The notes beneath the pieces were generated by a model. The model did no database searches, had not been told where the DNA came from, and worked only from the letters and a program-made list of their open reading frames with translations. Of a DNA stretch of 64,000 nt, positions 62,217 through 64,000 are shown piece after piece. Positions within the stretch are counted from its first letter, which is position 1, and each line of letters starts with the position of its first letter. The position numbers were made by a program, and so were the translations under genes. The DNA is from an uncultured Methanobrevibacter sp. (lineage in GTDB: Archaea > Methanobacteriota > Methanobacteria > Methanobacteriales > Methanobacteriaceae). Where the stretch lies: NCBI GenBank assembly GCA_900318035.1, contig ONJC01000002.1, forward strand, positions 106,659 to 170,658, in the 5' to 3' direction.

Positions 62217-63954
62217 CTATTTACCATCAACGTCTACTCTAATTGGGTTAGATACATAGTGGTCGTGTACTGGGTAGTTTTCCCATTTGACTGAGTAGTA
62301 TTGAGTAAAGAATGGCATAATGTTGTTGATAACTTTTTGTTCGTTTTGTTCCCATCCTTTTACGTTAACCCAAATGTTTTGACTTTCTTTAACTTTAACG
62401 ATTTCTTTATCTTTAACTAAGATTTGACCATCTTTAATAGTGTATTCAGCAACATTGAAACCTTCTTCAATTGCAGCAGCTTCTCTGGATGGGTCAATAT
62501 CATTAGGATTTATGTCATATACAGCAATGTCTGCTCTGTATCCAGGAGTAAGTGCACCTCTGTCGGTGAATCCGTAGATTCTAGCAGGAGCAGCTCTGGA
62601 AATAGTTGCAATATCGTAGAAATCGTATTCTCTGTCGAGAGTAGCAAGGGTAGTTCTTTTTTCTGCCCATTTGTGTACTTCTCTGTTTTCAATCATTTCC
62701 ATTCTTCTTTGGTTACTCATTAACCAGGAGATAATTCTAGGATATCTAGTGTATGGTCCTGCGTTAGGGTGGTCAGTAGTTAAACATACTTTCCATGGGT
62801 CGTCAATGTGTAAGAACAATTCAAGACCGATAGCCCATTGTAAGGTGTTAACAGGGTTTTTACCAGAGTAAATACATGGAATGATACCAGCTGCAGTTTC
62901 ACATTCAATATCTTTGTTGGTCCATTTAAGACCGGATAATTTGAATAAGTCGTATTCCATAGGAGCGTCTGCAGTCATTGTGGTGGTTTCATCTAAAGTT
63001 ACTTGACCTACGTCACAGGTGATGTGGTCGTTTTTGTTAATGTATTTAGCAACTTCTTCTGCACCGGATCCTGCATCTTTCCAACTGTTACCAGTGTAAG
63101 AGTGGAATTGTAAGTGACATACGTGCATAACTTGGTCTCTGATTTCAGCTGCTTTGGAACCTTTTTTAACGTTTTTAACGGAGTCCATGGTTTCGATAGT
63201 TGTAGGTACGTTACCTGGGTGTCCTAAGTCGTTAGGGTGAATGTGGATAGAGTGAGGTAAGTTTAACATTTCGTTAGCTTTTGCGAGTGCAACGATAACT
63301 TCTTTTGAAGTTACGTCGAAGTAAGGTGCTTTATCATTTACACCGTGTACGTTCATACCCCAACCCCATGCTTCACTTCCACATGGGTTTACGATTTTGA
63401 TTCCGTAACCTTTTGAGATTTTTAACCATGCAGCTTGAGATTTTTAACCATGCAGCTACGAATGCTGCGATGTCTTCAATATTATTATCTTTTGCATATT
63501 CCATTACGAACCAGTTGTTACCGAATAATGGCATTGCTGGAATGTCGACCATTGGAATAGTTGCAATTTCTTCGTGAGTGTGTTTTGCTTCAAGAGGAGG
63601 CATAGCTGCTTCTACAACAGTACCGTAACCTAATCTTGAGTATCTGTAACCGGTTGCAGGACAACTTGGGATGGAGAAACCAGATTCGGATCTTAATACT
63701 TTAGTTTTTTGAGTAACACCTCTTCTGGAGTCTTCAGGCCTGTATAATCTTCCTACTACTAATTTAGGACCTGCAACGTGTGCGTGAGGGTCAATACCTG
63801 CTGGCATGACAATTTTATCGGTAACGTCTAAGACTTTAGCATCTGCAGAAACATTATCTACAATAATACCATCTTTGAACATGACGTCCATCTTTTCCCC
63901 GTTTACTTCATTAGCAGGGTCATAGACAATACCATTTTTAAGAATATATTCCAT
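62217..63954 (-). pseudogene. fwdA: Formylmethanofuran dehydrogenase subunit A, frameshifted by a 22-bp duplication
   Basis: The gene starts at ATG 63954 ([29 protein letters not shown]) and encodes an amidohydrolase-type subunit with the metal motif [13 protein letters not shown]. The frame ends early after [12 protein letters not shown], because a 22-bp unit is present twice (63413-63456). Removal of one copy restores [20 protein letters not shown] and leads into the second open part (62217-63356), which holds [11 protein letters not shown], a [10 protein letters not shown] stretch, [13 protein letters not shown] and [12 protein letters not shown]. FwdA is needed in the first step of methanogenesis, so the break may be an assembly error, a recent mutation, or a spare gene copy. 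Confidence 0.88.
63413..63456. repeat. Perfect 22-bp tandem duplication inside fwdA
   Basis: The unit starting TTGAGATTTTTAACC and ending CATGCAGC occurs twice back-to-back (63413-63434 and 63435-63456). Twenty-two is not a multiple of three, so it causes the fwdA frameshift. Confidence 0.95.
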
Positions 63955-63964
63955 TATATCACCT

Positions 63965-64000
63965 TTATAGTGCGTTTGGATTTGGCACATATTTTGGAGC
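63965..64000 (-). CDS. C-terminal end of the next fwd operon gene (partial)
   Basis: The last 11 codons ([11 protein letters not shown] then TAA at 63965) of a minus-strand gene enter the window, ending 10 bases before fwdA. From the known order of formylmethanofuran dehydrogenase operons (for example D before A and C) it is probably fwdD or fwdB. This is inference from context only. Confidence 0.4.
   Translation of the reverse strand, partial: APKYVPNPNAL

Noticed and set aside
1..64000. CRISPR array, rRNA operon, intact insertion sequence or prophage
   Set aside because: No regularly spaced direct repeats of CRISPR size, no rRNA-like stretch, and no transposase or phage structural gene was recognised.

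Overview
The window looks like chromosome of a Methanobrevibacter-type methanogen (order Methanobacteriales). The base composition is AT-rich. Informational genes are archaeal: TBP, eIF6, L18a, L31e, L39e, S19e, PDCD5, prefoldin alpha, RNase P component 4, FEN-1, and an elongator tRNA-Met with an intron after position 37. Methanogen genes are present: formylmethanofuran dehydrogenase A and C, NrpR, and a homocitrate synthase/homoaconitase pair. There is also a very large set of secreted Ig-like and beta-helix 'adhesin-like' proteins. The genus assignment is inference; no rRNA gene is present.

Layout. (1) 1-2.4 kb: a McrBC-type restriction pair, with a DUF2357 partner cut by the window edge. 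(2) 2.5-29.7 kb: an accessory cell-surface island. It holds secreted or membrane-anchored Ig-like proteins, beta-helix proteins, three small proteins with an (LP)ATGNP C-terminal anchor, two Ig-plus-TIM-barrel hydrolases, a DraG-type hydrolase, a methyltransferase, an Rpn-family nuclease, an Na+-symporter-type transporter and a possible phage-derived gene. A repeat family of about 100 bp with terminal inverted repeats is scattered between these genes. (3) 29.7-41 kb: the minus-strand translation/secretion cluster from RNase P component 4 through ribosomal proteins to FtsY and CapA, preceded by an AK6-like kinase, a DRG GTPase and AglB. (4) 41.5-46.3 kb: topoisomerase I, a tiny zinc protein, a SerB/coiled-coil fusion and TBP. 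(5) 46.7-53.5 kb, plus strand: GT2, CYTH, AksA/HacA, three tandem DUF98 chorismate-lyase-like genes and FEN-1. (6) 53.7-60.6 kb: DUF2119, AhcY, tRNA-Met, aldo/keto reductase, glnA with tandem NrpR operators, and nrpR. (7) 60.6-64 kb: two DUF2097 genes and the fwd operon, in which fwdA is broken by a 22-bp tandem duplication.

The most interesting signals are these. A shared regulatory module (inverted repeat TGCAAGTA/TACTTGCA directly upstream of BRE/TATA) controls two LPATG proteins and a third, gene-less unit that looks like a structured RNA of about 120 nt. An Rpn nuclease gene has an internal Shine-Dalgarno/ATG, and its 3' end is duplicated as a free-standing ORF, resembling the RpnS intragenic antitoxin arrangement. 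The intergenic repeat family carries a central GGGGATATATATCCCC palindrome. The McrB homologue has about 210 residues with two related modules nested inside its AAA+ domain. Two secreted-protein genes seem to start at AUA and AUU, each exactly three bases after a strong Shine-Dalgarno. All functional statements rest on reading the sequence and recalled family knowledge; no database search was run.
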